A DNA stretch of 24,606 nucleotides from the IMG/VR virus record IMGVR_UViG_3300025781_000070, positions 1 to 24,606 of that record. One strand, 5' to 3'. Below are positions 7,620 to 16,290 of this stretch, piece by piece. The stretch's first letter is position 1, and the number at the start of each line of letters is the position of its first letter. The notes under the pieces were generated by a model that was not told the DNA's origin, made no database searches, and saw nothing but the letters and a program-made list of their open reading frames with translations. A program made the translations under genes and the position numbers. This stretch comes from a virus.

Positions 7620-7652
7620 AAAAAAAGCCCAGAATAGGGGAAACTGGGCTTT
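7620..7652 (-). terminator. Intrinsic terminator after the HNH endonuclease gene
   Basis: On the minus strand AAAGCCCAG and CTGGGCTTT form a nine-pair stem with an 11-base loop, followed by a run of T. It lies about 75 bases past the endonuclease stop and isolates that gene from the next unit. Confidence 0.85.
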
Positions 7653-7728
7653 AGTATATACCAACTGTAAAGGAATATCTAGGCTGTATGCAAACAGGTG
7701 TTAGTATACATCTTTATTTATGCCTGTT

Positions 7729-8181
7729 TTATACCTTTAATTTACAATTATCCCCATGATGTTTAGGGTATACATGAACAGGAATATCTCTGTTACAATG
7801 TACACAAAGTTTACATGGTTGCTTTTTACCTGTACGTGGCCCTGGCATTCCTGGCATCCAACCAAATACTTTGCCACGACCCTTGTTTAACATATCTTGT
7901 GTGTTTTGTTTTCTTGTACCTAACCAAAGATGTTTTGGGTTGATACAACTGGGATTGTCGCAAGTATGACATACACACATACCAATTGGTATTTTGCCTA
8001 TGTGTTCTTCATAACTTACACGATGTGCTGTACGCATACGTTTTTCATCACGTATTAGTCCATAGCCCAAATTGTTTTTACTAGCCTGCCACTCCCAACA
8101 GTCAGTATTTTGATTGATGGTAATTTTATCTAATAGTTTGTCTAGCAAACTTAATTGCATACATCCAATATATCTTGTCAT
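7729..8181 (-). CDS. HNH homing endonuclease, 150 aa
   Basis: A stand-alone HNH nuclease of the zinc-stabilised type common in phages as selfish homing enzymes. The N-terminal CWEWQASKNNLGYG (residues 28-41) leads to AHRVSYEEHIGKIP (52-65), then the core CHTCDNPSCINPKHLWLGT (71-89) with H72, N81 and H84 as likely catalytic or metal residues and C71, C74 and C79 as zinc ligands, followed by the usual N93-x2-D96 element. A C-terminal extension with C123, C126, C129, H141, H142 and C146 looks like a second zinc knuckle that may help DNA recognition. A strong AGGAG site precedes the ATG. The gene has its own promoter-like octamer, an adjoining palindrome and its own terminator, typical of an inserted cassette. 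No intron or intein is visible. Confidence 0.9.
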   Translation of the reverse strand: MTRYIGCMQLSLLDKLLDKITINQNTDCWEWQASKNNLGYGLIRDEKRMRTAHRVSYEEHIGKIPIGMCVCHTCDNPSCINPKHLWLGTRKQNTQDMLNKGRGKVFGWMPGMPGPRTGKKQPCKLCVHCNRDIPVHVYPKHHGDNCKLKV

Positions 8182-8204
8182 GTTTTTCTCCTAATTGACA
8201 AATA

Positions 8205-8212
8205 TATTTAGT
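8205..8212 (-). promoter_or_regulatory. Late-promoter-like octamer ACTAAATA before the HNH gene
   Basis: Minus-strand ACTAAATA lies 23 bases before the endonuclease ATG. A start about six bases downstream gives an 18-base leader containing the AGGAG ribosome binding site, a well-fitting arrangement. Confidence 0.5.
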
Positions 8213-8224
8213 CCTGTATACAGG
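8213..8224. promoter_or_regulatory. 12-bp palindrome CCTGTATACAGG, possible operator
   Basis: A perfect palindrome immediately upstream of the promoter-like octamer of the HNH gene. Its symmetry and placement fit a binding site for a dimeric regulator, but no partner protein can be identified. Confidence 0.5.
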
Positions 8225-8235
8225 CTTTATCAAAA

Positions 8236-8460
8236 TTAATCTAATGTTGTGTGTTCGTCTTCAGTAAATTTGATTGTGGGTGGAAAGAAACTGATTTCTT
8301 TGATACTCTTGCTACGTTGACCAATTACACGTAATCCACACCAAACTCCAGCAAGAAATGTCATTGCAGTTAAAAACACAACTGCAACAAATAATACTTC
8401 TACCACATGACCTAACCAAGTGGGTAAACTTTTAATAAAAATTGTTATTGATTCTAGCAT
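8236..8460 (-). CDS. Small one-pass membrane protein, holin-like candidate, 74 aa
   Basis: Residues about 19-45 form one hydrophobic segment (HVVEVLFVAVVFLTAMTFLAG) flanked by an amphipathic N-terminal stretch and a basic then acidic C-terminal tail (GQRSKSIKE, ending TEDEHTTLD). The ATG lies two bases after the stop of the beta-propeller-like gene, implying translational coupling at the end of the tail operon. The size and single transmembrane segment suit some phage holins or spanin-type lysis partners, but no endolysin is present nearby, so the lysis role is only a possibility. It could equally be an unrelated inner-membrane protein. Confidence 0.6.
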   Translation of the reverse strand: MLESITIFIKSLPTWLGHVVEVLFVAVVFLTAMTFLAGVWCGLRVIGQRSKSIKEISFFPPTIKFTEDEHTTLD

Positions 8461-8462
8461 GA

Positions 8463-9827
8463 TTACTTAAATGTTACAATTTGTCTTCTTAAACTACCTG
8501 TGATATTGGCTATACTGCTGTTACCATTTGATATACTACCATTTGCTAACAAACCAAAACTAAATCCTGATACTGTGTTTGGTGAAAATGTTGTTAATGT
8601 AATGGTATTTGAATGTATGTTGTAGGGGCCATGTATACCTGTGTCACTACCATCGATGGGTAATCTTGCAAGTAAACTTGTTGTTGGTCCGCTGAATGTA
8701 TTACTGATAACACCACCTAAATATAAAAATGTATTGCCCAAATAATTATTACCTATACTAATGCTGTTAAATCTTACATCGTTGTTTTGACTATTGGTAA
8801 CTTCATTTTGATAGACAACACCGCCATTTGAATATAATTTCATATAACTTGCGCTGAAGTTTGGAGTGGCATTGGTTGACAATGAATTATAACCTGACAA
8901 GTATATATTGTTGTTACTATCAAATGTAACACCAGTAAATGTTAAAAATCCATTTGGATTGTTTGCAGTTAATGCCCAGTTAACAGTTCCTGTGTTGCTT
9001 AATTGTATAATGTTGTTACCATTGTCTAACAACACAACATTACCATTGCTATCAACATTACCTGTTTCAAATTGTATGGGATTATCTAATACAGTTGTCC
9101 AATTGTTTGCGCTATTGCTTGATACTTTTTGTATACAACTATAGACATTACCATTTGCAATATCACTAATATATCCAATTGGATAATAGTTGTTATTACT
9201 ATCTGTGGTTATAGTGGTAATACTTGTTTGTATATTGGCATTGCTTGTACCCACAAATGTTTGTATAAGATTACCATTACTATCATAGTTTACAATATAA
9301 GTATGTGAATATTCTCTGTTACCACTATTAAATAAAATATCTCCACTGGCATATATATTTTGATTATTGGTTACACAAATACTTCTTAATAGACCACTGG
9401 TATTACCTGCAGTCAATTGATGATAAGTTTCATGATTCCATAAAAATTGACCTGTATTGCTGTATTTTGCTACCAATCCATAACTATTGTTTACTACAGG
9501 CCCATAAAAAGTTGCATAACTACCACACACATATAAATTTTCATTACTGTCTATTGTTATAGCACCAAAATAAACAGGATAATTTGCATTGCTGGTATTG
9601 CTAATTGACTGTTGTATTGTAATAAAACCATTGCTATTTTGTCTAAAGTTATTAATGTATCCTGCTGTATTGGTACTAACTTCTCCACCAAAATAAACAT
9701 TGCTACCACTACTATTTGTTACAACACTATTGAATTCTAAACTATCATTTAAGTTACCATATGTGGCAAAAAAACTACCAGTGATTGGGGGAGTGGGTAC
9801 TCTAAATCCTTCTATTGCAGAAAACAT
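8463..9827 (-). CDS. Beta-propeller-like tail protein, 454 aa
   Basis: Contains at least five repeats with the pattern DSN-x-N-(I/L/V)-Y-x-x-G, for example DSNENLYVCGSY, TNNQNIYASGD, DSNNNYYPIGY, DSNGNVVLLD and DSNNNIYLSGY, spaced 40-75 residues apart. These resemble the SBBP/NHL-type blades of beta-propellers. A short N-terminal segment (about residues 1-20) could anchor it to the neighbouring fibre. The start codon overlaps the stop of the 1479-residue fibre gene (TAATG), with an AGGA site just upstream, so the two are translated together. In phage tails such propellers often serve as receptor- or glycan-binding heads; that role is inferred. The protein is Asn/Ser-rich like its neighbours and has no signal peptide. 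Confidence 0.7.
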   Translation of the reverse strand: MFSAIEGFRVPTPPITGSFFATYGNLNDSLEFNSVVTNSSGSNVYFGGEVSTNTAGYINNFRQNSNGFITIQQSISNTSNANYPVYFGAITIDSNENLYVCGSYATFYGPVVNNSYGLVAKYSNTGQFLWNHETYHQLTAGNTSGLLRSICVTNNQNIYASGDILFNSGNREYSHTYIVNYDSNGNLIQTFVGTSNANIQTSITTITTDSNNNYYPIGYISDIANGNVYSCIQKVSSNSANNWTTVLDNPIQFETGNVDSNGNVVLLDNGNNIIQLSNTGTVNWALTANNPNGFLTFTGVTFDSNNNIYLSGYNSLSTNATPNFSASYMKLYSNGGVVYQNEVTNSQNNDVRFNSISIGNNYLGNTFLYLGGVISNTFSGPTTSLLARLPIDGSDTGIHGPYNIHSNTITLTTFSPNTVSGFSFGLLANGSISNGNSSIANITGSLRRQIVTFK

Positions 9828-12800
9828 TATGCATATCCTGTTGTTAAACTAGCATAGTAAGTTGTACCATCATAAAACACACTAATAATATCAACTGACC
9901 CTGCGCTAACACTTAATGTTTTTGTACCGCTGGCATATAACCAACTGCTTGTTAATGTTCTACCTGCAGTACTGTCTTGTGTTAATATCAATGTCATTGA
10001 ACGACCTGCAAGTGCATTACCTAAACTGTTCAATGTAATATTACCAGTCAATAATAATTGTTGTATTGAACCATTGTTAAAGTCAGGAGTAATTGTACCA
10101 CTTGCATTACCATAATTATAAACAGTTTCTTGAAAACGATTTAGTTGTAAATTTGCAACGTTGGCATTACCTGTAACAACTTCTGTTGCAATGTTTGCTG
10201 TTGTTATGTTTGCTGTTGTTATGTTTGCTGTTGTTATGTTTGCAATTGTAACATTTGCATTAGCAAATGTAGCAAGACTTGTAATATTTAATGTATTACC
10301 TGTAATATTATTAATAGCACCTAAATTGTTTCCTGCATACAAATTACCATCTGCTGTTACATTTGAGAAACCTAATGTTAAATTACTTCCTATACCAAAA
10401 CCTTGTTGTCCTTGCAATCTGGCATTAACAGTTACATTACCTGCACCATCATTACTTGATACTGTGTATGTTAAATCACCAACGTTATAGTATGTGTTAC
10501 CACTATCTGCATATACAGCAAAGTTTAAGTCTACAACTTGGTCATTTGTTTGTACAGGTAATGGACTTGGGCTTGTACCTCTTGCTCTAAAAAGACGCAA
10601 TGGTAATGTTTGACTATATGTATTGTTATATACACTAAATCTAAAAGGACTAAATCCTGTTAATGGGCTAACACCATCCATGATATATGCACTTTGTGCA
10701 TCATATACATTTAATGCACTATTAGATGTTGCATCGCCATTAATAGTAAGTTGCGGTGCACCTGCACCCGTTGTGTTTAATGTTAATCTACCACCTGTTG
10801 CTGTATTAGCCAACGTTGGAACATTAAGATTTGATAATCCAGTACCATTACCTACAAAATTATTTGCGGTTACATTACCTATTACTGGAAACGTAACATT
10901 ACCTGTTGCAAAGAATGTTGTTGTGTAAGTATTAGAATTGCTACTTTGTGTAGTTAAAACTAAATCTAATGGTACAGGAACACCACTAGTTACACTATTA
11001 CCATTTGTATTTGCAATTGCATTTAATGTTATACCACCATTATAACTGCTACCATTGTATCCAGCAAATGATAATGCACCCACACCATCAGTATTTGCAA
11101 TAGCAGTAGCACCATCACGATTACCTCTACTGCGTTGAAATAATATACGATTGGTAATTCCACCAGCGCCATCAGTATTACTACCATAACCTTGTAATGT
11201 TAATGAAGTTTGTGCAGCCGCGTTTGGCCCTGGTGCACCTGGTTGTATTAATAATGAACCATATCTATTAAATTGCAATATGTTTTGTGAACTACTTGCT
11301 GTGTTACTTGTTACATTACCAAATGGGTTACCTGTGTTGATAAAGAAACTACCTGCACTCCATGCAACGTTTGCATTTGATAATGATGAATCACCGCCTT
11401 GTGGTGCAAGTACAGTAATACGTGCATTTCTTACATATGTGTTACCATTGTATGAGTTCCAACTCATACTACCAATATAATCTGAGTTTGCAACGTTTGC
11501 TGGATTGGTTATGTTACCACGTGCCGCATTAAATTGCATGTTTAGTACTTGATTACCAACACCACCTTGTGTGGTAAATTGATTGATAATAAAACTTGCT
11601 GTGTTTTGACCTGCAACACCTACGTTAGTTCCATTTGGACTAAACAAAAATTGTGTGCTGTTGCTTGTTGCATTGATAACATTTAATGTTAACAAATTAC
11701 CAACAGTTGTAATATTACCTTGACTTGCAATAGTTACATTACCTGCATATGCGGCAAAGTTTGCATTTGCTACTATATTGGTAATATTTGCACCATTGAT
11801 GTTACTTAAACCTCCACCATCACCAGTAAATATACCTGTATTTGCTGTAATATTGGCTGCGGTAATATTACCACTAACACCTAAACTTGTTAATGTACCA
11901 ACACTTGTAATGTTTGGTTGTGCATTTGTGTATACAGTACCTGCAACTAATGCATTACCAACTTGACCTGTAACATTACCGCCTGTTATGTTACTTAAAT
12001 TACTACCATCACCATAAAAATAACCACCTATAACTGCTCTACCACTAGGGAACGATACATTACCATTTGCTGAGTGTGTTGTTGTCCATGTATTACTTGC
12101 TGTGTTACCTGTTACAATTTGTAAATCAATTGGTACAACTACGCCATTTGCAATACTACCTGACACAGTATTAACGTTTGCATAGATACCTGTTGGTCCA
12201 GGTGATCCATTACCATTATATGCACTAAATGTTATTGCACCTACACCATCAGTATTAGCAACAGCAACACTACCATCACGATTACCTCTTTGTCTAATTA
12301 TTGTTATACGTCCACTTTGACCAGCACCATCAGTATTTGCACCATAACTGGTAATTGATATTGCAGTACCTGTTGTACCATTACCTTGACTGTATGTACC
12401 AGGACTTAAACTTAATGTACCATATTGATTCCACCCCATTAAGTTTTGTGATGATAATGCTGTATTGCTTGTTATGTTACCAAATGGATGTCCTGTGTTA
12501 ATAAAGAAACTACCACTAGCCCAAGCAACATTATTTGCTTGTTGCGTTGTATTACCACCTTGTGGTGCCAATACAGTTATCAATGCATTACGCACATATG
12601 TATTTGTATTCCATGTGTTCCAACCCATGCGACCAATATAATCTGAGTTTGCTACATTTGATGGATTGGTTGCATTACCGCGAGCCGCAGTAAATGTCAT
12701 GTTTAATACTTGATTGCTTAGTCCAGGTTGTGTGTTAAACTGATTGATAACAAAACTTGATGTGTTTTGTCCCGCTAAGCCTACGTTTGTTCCATTTGGT

Positions 12801-14266
12801 GTAAACAAGAACTGTGTGCTATTACTTGTTGCATTGATAATATTTAAGTTTAATAAATTACCAACTGTTGTAATATTACCTTGTGCGTTAACAGTTACGT
12901 TACCTGCATAAGCGGCAAAGTTTGCATTAGCAACAGTATTTGTAACATTACCTGCATATGCCGCATAATTGGCATTAGCAACTACGCCACTTACGTTAGC
13001 ACCTGCTACCGAGTTGGCTGTAGTTGCGAATGTCGCTAAGTTAGCAGTATTGGCTTGATTTGCATATGCACTATAATTTGCATTGGCAACTGTACCACTG
13101 ATATTACCTGCTGTGATATTGCTTAAGTTGCTACCATCACCAACAAAATAATTGGCATTGACAACATAACCTAAATTACCAATTGAGTTTGCAGGAAATT
13201 GTGTGTTACCTGTATTATCAAAATTCCAAATATAACGATTGTAATAAGTTTGTAGTGTTACATTACCTTCTCTGGTAATTAAATCAACACCACTACTACT
13301 TGCAGTTACTTGGTCAACATCATCATGATTCATTGTTACACGATTACTTGAACTTAATTCTAAACCACTATTGTTTAAGTCACGAATAACACCGCCACCC
13401 ATACCAATGTTACCTGGTGTTGTTAAATTGCTATCATTACCAAATATCCATTGTTGGTCTGTGCCATTGTTAGCATTAATATAAATATTGCCATTGGCAA
13501 CTGGTATAGTTACATTACTAAATCCATGAATTAAATTACCTGCGTAATTTGCATAATTACTGTTGTTTGAATAAGCAGTATTTGGTACAGCACTAAACAC
13601 ACCATTACCATAAAGTATGTTACCGCTATTACCATCTAAATTTAATACAGCAATATTACCTATCCCAACTACGTTTGCTACATTTACACTAAATGCATTA
13701 CCAGCAAAATTAGCATAGTTTGCATTTGCGGCATTACTTGCATTTGCTACTTGTCCCCAACTTAAGTTGCCATTACCATCTGTAATCAATGCATAATTGG
13801 CATTGCCACCAGTAATATGTACATTACCTATATTACCTAAATTACTAATTCCATTAACTTTTAGTTGTGTTAATGTACCTAAACTTGTGATATTTGGTTG
13901 TGCATTAATGGTAACATTACCTGCGTAGTATGCATAATTTGCTGTTGTTGCATTTGAAGCATTACCAACACCAGTTAAATAGTAGCCATTACCAAAATAA
14001 TAATTTGCTGTAACATTGCCTGTTGCAACAATGTTGTTAATTGTGTTGGCTCCATCAGTACCAACATTTAAGAAACTTGCAACATTGCTGTTACCATAAC
14101 TGCCTACAGCGGCAACTGGATTGCCACCACTGCTGTACAATGTTGTTAAGTTTTTACTTTGTATGGTATTAGGTACATTAGGAACATTAGGTGCTGTAAT
14201 AACAACATTGGCTGTGCCTGTACCATATAGTGAAGTTAAATTGTTTGAACTGATTACGTTTGCCAT
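9827..14266 (-). CDS. Long modular tail fibre protein, 1479 aa
   Basis: An Asn/Gly/Thr-rich fibre. Residues about 1-440 contain short repeats of the YFGNGYYLTGVGNASNA and NANYAAYAGNVT type that typically form fibre shafts. Two long paralogous modules follow, at about residues 447-755 and 832-1139; each begins with ANFAAYAGNVT and contains the matching signatures STQFLF(T/S)PNGTNVG, NSDYIG, ITVLAPQGG and ANTDGVGA. The region around 1180-1300 is a diverged partial copy. A NITTA pentapeptide repeat precedes the C-terminal domain (about 1385-1479), whose TLILTQDSTAGRTLT and YDGTTYYASL pattern is common at the ends of phage tail fibres. It lies directly after the adaptor gene with a one-base gap. 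Host recognition is the expected role. No chaperone or collagen-like segment is seen. Confidence 0.85.
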   Translation of the reverse strand: MANVISSNNLTSLYGTGTANVVITAPNVPNVPNTIQSKNLTTLYSSGGNPVAAVGSYGNSNVASFLNVGTDGANTINNIVATGNVTANYYFGNGYYLTGVGNASNATTANYAYYAGNVTINAQPNITSLGTLTQLKVNGISNLGNIGNVHITGGNANYALITDGNGNLSWGQVANASNAANANYANFAGNAFSVNVANVVGIGNIAVLNLDGNSGNILYGNGVFSAVPNTAYSNNSNYANYAGNLIHGFSNVTIPVANGNIYINANNGTDQQWIFGNDSNLTTPGNIGMGGGVIRDLNNSGLELSSSNRVTMNHDDVDQVTASSSGVDLITREGNVTLQTYYNRYIWNFDNTGNTQFPANSIGNLGYVVNANYFVGDGSNLSNITAGNISGTVANANYSAYANQANTANLATFATTANSVAGANVSGVVANANYAAYAGNVTNTVANANFAAYAGNVTVNAQGNITTVGNLLNLNIINATSNSTQFLFTPNGTNVGLAGQNTSSFVINQFNTQPGLSNQVLNMTFTAARGNATNPSNVANSDYIGRMGWNTWNTNTYVRNALITVLAPQGGNTTQQANNVAWASGSFFINTGHPFGNITSNTALSSQNLMGWNQYGTLSLSPGTYSQGNGTTGTAISITSYGANTDGAGQSGRITIIRQRGNRDGSVAVANTDGVGAITFSAYNGNGSPGPTGIYANVNTVSGSIANGVVVPIDLQIVTGNTASNTWTTTHSANGNVSFPSGRAVIGGYFYGDGSNLSNITGGNVTGQVGNALVAGTVYTNAQPNITSVGTLTSLGVSGNITAANITANTGIFTGDGGGLSNINGANITNIVANANFAAYAGNVTIASQGNITTVGNLLTLNVINATSNSTQFLFSPNGTNVGVAGQNTASFIINQFTTQGGVGNQVLNMQFNAARGNITNPANVANSDYIGSMSWNSYNGNTYVRNARITVLAPQGGDSSLSNANVAWSAGSFFINTGNPFGNVTSNTASSSQNILQFNRYGSLLIQPGAPGPNAAAQTSLTLQGYGSNTDGAGGITNRILFQRSRGNRDGATAIANTDGVGALSFAGYNGSSYNGGITLNAIANTNGNSVTSGVPVPLDLVLTTQSSNSNTYTTTFFATGNVTFPVIGNVTANNFVGNGTGLSNLNVPTLANTATGGRLTLNTTGAGAPQLTINGDATSNSALNVYDAQSAYIMDGVSPLTGFSPFRFSVYNNTYSQTLPLRLFRARGTSPSPLPVQTNDQVVDLNFAVYADSGNTYYNVGDLTYTVSSNDGAGNVTVNARLQGQQGFGIGSNLTLGFSNVTADGNLYAGNNLGAINNITGNTLNITSLATFANANVTIANITTANITTANITTANIATEVVTGNANVANLQLNRFQETVYNYGNASGTITPDFNNGSIQQLLLTGNITLNSLGNALAGRSMTLILTQDSTAGRTLTSSWLYASGTKTLSVSAGSVDIISVFYDGTTYYASLTTGYA
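10199..10243. repeat. 15-bp tandem repeat in the tail fibre gene
   Basis: Three exact copies of TGTTGTTATGTTTGC encode the NITTA-type pentapeptide repeat on the minus strand. The period keeps the reading frame. Confidence 0.95.
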
Positions 14267-14267
14267 A

Positions 14268-15467
14268 TTATTTTATGTTATATTGTCTATATTGTCTTGG
14301 TTGCCATACGCTTGTTAATCGTGTATGTCCACCACTCCATTTACCAAGATTGTTTTGGTCTTCAACAATATTCCATGCATCTTGATATTTTTGTTGATAC
14401 ATTGACGCATCGTCCATGTTATGACGTTTGATATAGTATTCACGTAGTGTTGAATAAACATAACCTTCAGGCCATGTTTGCAATACGGCATTGCTTTGTA
14501 CTGTTTGATTGGTAATGGTTACACCTGTTACTGTACCTGTTGTTGGTGTTGAACCACCTGTTACAGTACAAACAAACGTAGTTGCATTTGTGATACTTGA
14601 AATAATTGCTGTGCCAGTACCAAAACTACCTGTACCATTGATTGCAATCATTTGGTCACCAACTGCCAATTGACTTGTATCAGTAATTGTTACAGTCATA
14701 GTCCAAGGACCTGTGCCTGTTACAGTTGTTACATTGCCTGTTACGCTTACCAATGTGTCATCAATTGGTGCAAACAATAAAGGCCATGCTTTATAGTAAT
14801 ACATGTTAATCAAGTCACCTTGAGCAACATAAGGTAAAAATTGATATTCTTGACCAACTTCACTAAACTTACCACGGATAACAGCAGGTACGTTAACTGG
14901 TTGCAAATACAATTGTGCAACTAAACCTTGTGTAATAATATCTCTGTCACCAATACGGTCATAAACAATCCAGGGCCCTGTTTGACTGCTGTTAGTTGGT
15001 TGAGTTGCAAAAGTAATTGTACCATTAACAGTACCACTGTTGTTTACATTAAGCGTAATAACTGATCCAATACTAGATCCAGCAACGCTATTGATAGTAC
15101 AAGCAGGACCAATACCAGTACCGGTGACACTCATGCCAGGTTGTAAACTTTGTGGGGGTTGACTCTGTAGTGTAATCTTGTTTGTCCCACTAGTACCTGT
15201 ACAAACTGCTTGAGTAACATATTGTGCGCCTTGTTTGAAAAACAATATAGGTTTGTTCATATCACCTGGAATAGGTATACGTCCGTTAACGTCTGCTACT
15301 CCAATATTTGCCGCATCATAAGGATTACAACGTAATGCTGGTAATTCAATATTACGCATTGATAGTTCAGCCATAAAAATACATTCTTTGATTTCACTTA
15401 CATTGGTACTGCCTGTGAAATCTTGAATAAAACTAATTAAACTATCTGCTGTTGGTATTTGAAACAT
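14268..15467 (-). CDS. Head-tail adaptor protein with two inserted beta domains, 399 aa
   Basis: The N-terminal helical region (residues 1-85) and the C-terminal helices (about 330-399, with PEGYVYSTLREYYIKRHNMD and a K-Y-x-D-A-W segment) match the layout of SU10/gp4-type adaptors that ring the portal and bind the tail. The core strand region (166-235) includes GEEY-like VGQEYQFLPYVAQGD. Two stretches rich in Thr/Gly/Ser, about 88-155 and 240-318, look like separate inserted beta domains with parallel motifs (LQPGMSVTGTGI; LAVGDQMIAINGTG). The start has an AGAGGAC site, two bases after the preceding stop. The fibre gene follows after one base. The adaptor call is from pattern resemblance and position; the insertions are unusual for the core family. 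Confidence 0.75.
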   Translation of the reverse strand: MFQIPTADSLISFIQDFTGSTNVSEIKECIFMAELSMRNIELPALRCNPYDAANIGVADVNGRIPIPGDMNKPILFFKQGAQYVTQAVCTGTSGTNKITLQSQPPQSLQPGMSVTGTGIGPACTINSVAGSSIGSVITLNVNNSGTVNGTITFATQPTNSSQTGPWIVYDRIGDRDIITQGLVAQLYLQPVNVPAVIRGKFSEVGQEYQFLPYVAQGDLINMYYYKAWPLLFAPIDDTLVSVTGNVTTVTGTGPWTMTVTITDTSQLAVGDQMIAINGTGSFGTGTAIISSITNATTFVCTVTGGSTPTTGTVTGVTITNQTVQSNAVLQTWPEGYVYSTLREYYIKRHNMDDASMYQQKYQDAWNIVEDQNNLGKWSGGHTRLTSVWQPRQYRQYNIK

Positions 15468-15469
15468 TA

Positions 15470-16054
15470 TTAATGTCCTCTAAAAAATCTTTGTTGACCT
15501 ACTTTTGTTGGGTAAGGTACATCGATTGGAATTGGTAATTTGCCACCTGGGTAACAAACATACTGTGGATACTCTTGCTGTACAACACGATAAAATTGTG
15601 CTTTTAATGTTCTATCATGTTTAAGTGCTTGCCAGGGCATGCCACCAAAATATTCATCGCTGATACGAATAGCAACAACATCAGGTAAATCCATCCATTT
15701 ATAACCCAATTTACCATCAGGCATTAATGGTGCTAATGGATCAGGTACACCTGCTTCTGCTGCCGCACGATATGCTTTGCAATATTCTGCAACAGCATCA
15801 GCGTTAGACTGCTCTCTTTTAATATAAAACTTACCATCTTCTCTACCAGTGGTAACTTTAATATTCTTGCTTTTATTGTAATCTGTTCTAGTCCAGTCAC
15901 CCTTTAATGAGTTGTATAATTTGTTGTTTTTTAACAACTTATCTGCAACACCATTATGATTAGTAACCATTCCACCATTGTCTTGTCTCCAATAGTTATG
16001 ATTCTTTTCAGGGTCATTGTCATCTAAGTATTCGGGTTTGTTAATATCATTCAT
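15470..16054 (-). CDS. Hypothetical virion-module protein, 194 aa
   Basis: Lies between the capsid-region terminators and the adaptor gene, two bases before the adaptor start. The N-terminal third is hydrophilic and acidic or Asn-rich; a helical segment (NADAVAEYCKAYRAAAEAG, about 84-102) leads to a Pro/Gly-rich region, and the C-terminus is rich in Tyr/Pro (QEYPQYVCYPGGKLPIPIDVPYP). No known family is recognised. Position suggests head completion or head-tail joining. A promoter-like ACTAAATA ends six bases before the ATG and no Shine-Dalgarno is visible, so translation may start on a nearly leaderless mRNA. An internal start at Met29 cannot be excluded. Confidence 0.7.
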   Translation of the reverse strand: MNDINKPEYLDDNDPEKNHNYWRQDNGGMVTNHNGVADKLLKNNKLYNSLKGDWTRTDYNKSKNIKVTTGREDGKFYIKREQSNADAVAEYCKAYRAAAEAGVPDPLAPLMPDGKLGYKWMDLPDVVAIRISDEYFGGMPWQALKHDRTLKAQFYRVVQQEYPQYVCYPGGKLPIPIDVPYPTKVGQQRFFRGH

Positions 16055-16060
16055 AATAAG

Positions 16061-16068
16061 TATTTAGT
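16061..16068 (-). promoter_or_regulatory. Late-promoter-like octamer ACTAAATA before the adaptor operon
   Basis: Minus-strand ACTAAATA directly follows the T-run of a terminator and ends six bases before the 194-residue gene. It would start the transcript for the 194-residue protein, adaptor, fibre, propeller and membrane genes. Confidence 0.5.
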
Positions 16069-16069
16069 C

Positions 16070-16096
16070 AAAAGAAAAGACTCACGAATGAGTCTT
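16070..16096 (-). terminator. Intrinsic terminator after the small coiled-coil gene
   Basis: On the minus strand AAGACTCA and TGAGTCTT form a perfect eight-pair stem around a TTCG loop, followed by TTCTTTT. It begins four bases past the stop of the 56-residue gene. Confidence 0.9.
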
Positions 16097-16100
16097 AAAT

Positions 16101-16271
16101 TTAATTGAGTTTAGGTATCTTTTGTTCGATTTTACTCAATGATTCACTAATTTCTTTTAAGTAAATAATTAGTTCTGCTGTTTGTTCACGTTGTCTTAAC
16201 AACTGTAAACCTAAATTTGCAACTTCATCACCGATATCTCTGATGTTTTCTTCAATAATTTCTATTTTCAT
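16101..16271 (-). CDS. Small coiled-coil protein, 56 aa
   Basis: A short, charged, helical protein (MKIEIIEENIRDIGDEV at its start) with heptad-like Ile/Leu spacing over nearly its whole length, suggesting a coiled coil or helical bundle. I chose the ATG at 16271 because GGAG lies six bases before it; another in-frame ATG at 16283 has no such site. The gene is enclosed by two intrinsic terminators, so it would be expressed mainly by read-through from the capsid transcript. It may be a minor head protein or decoration factor, but no family is recognised. Confidence 0.65.
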   Translation of the reverse strand: MKIEIIEENIRDIGDEVANLGLQLLRQREQTAELIIYLKEISESLSKIEQKIPKLN

Positions 16272-16290
16272 TTTATTCTCCATTCTATAG

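Noticed and set aside
7715-7722. Minus-strand CATAAATA downstream of the HNH gene
   Set aside because: It lies between the gene's stop and its terminator, so a transcript from it would end at once; not counted as a promoter.
7437-7728. Possible tRNA or small RNA gene in the longest intergenic gap
   Set aside because: No cloverleaf or conserved tRNA boxes are apparent; the gap is accounted for by a terminator, a hairpin and an octamer.
10161-10928. Plus-strand open frames within the fibre gene region
   Set aside because: Antisense of the Asn/Thr-rich fibre gene, without start signals or recognisable motifs.
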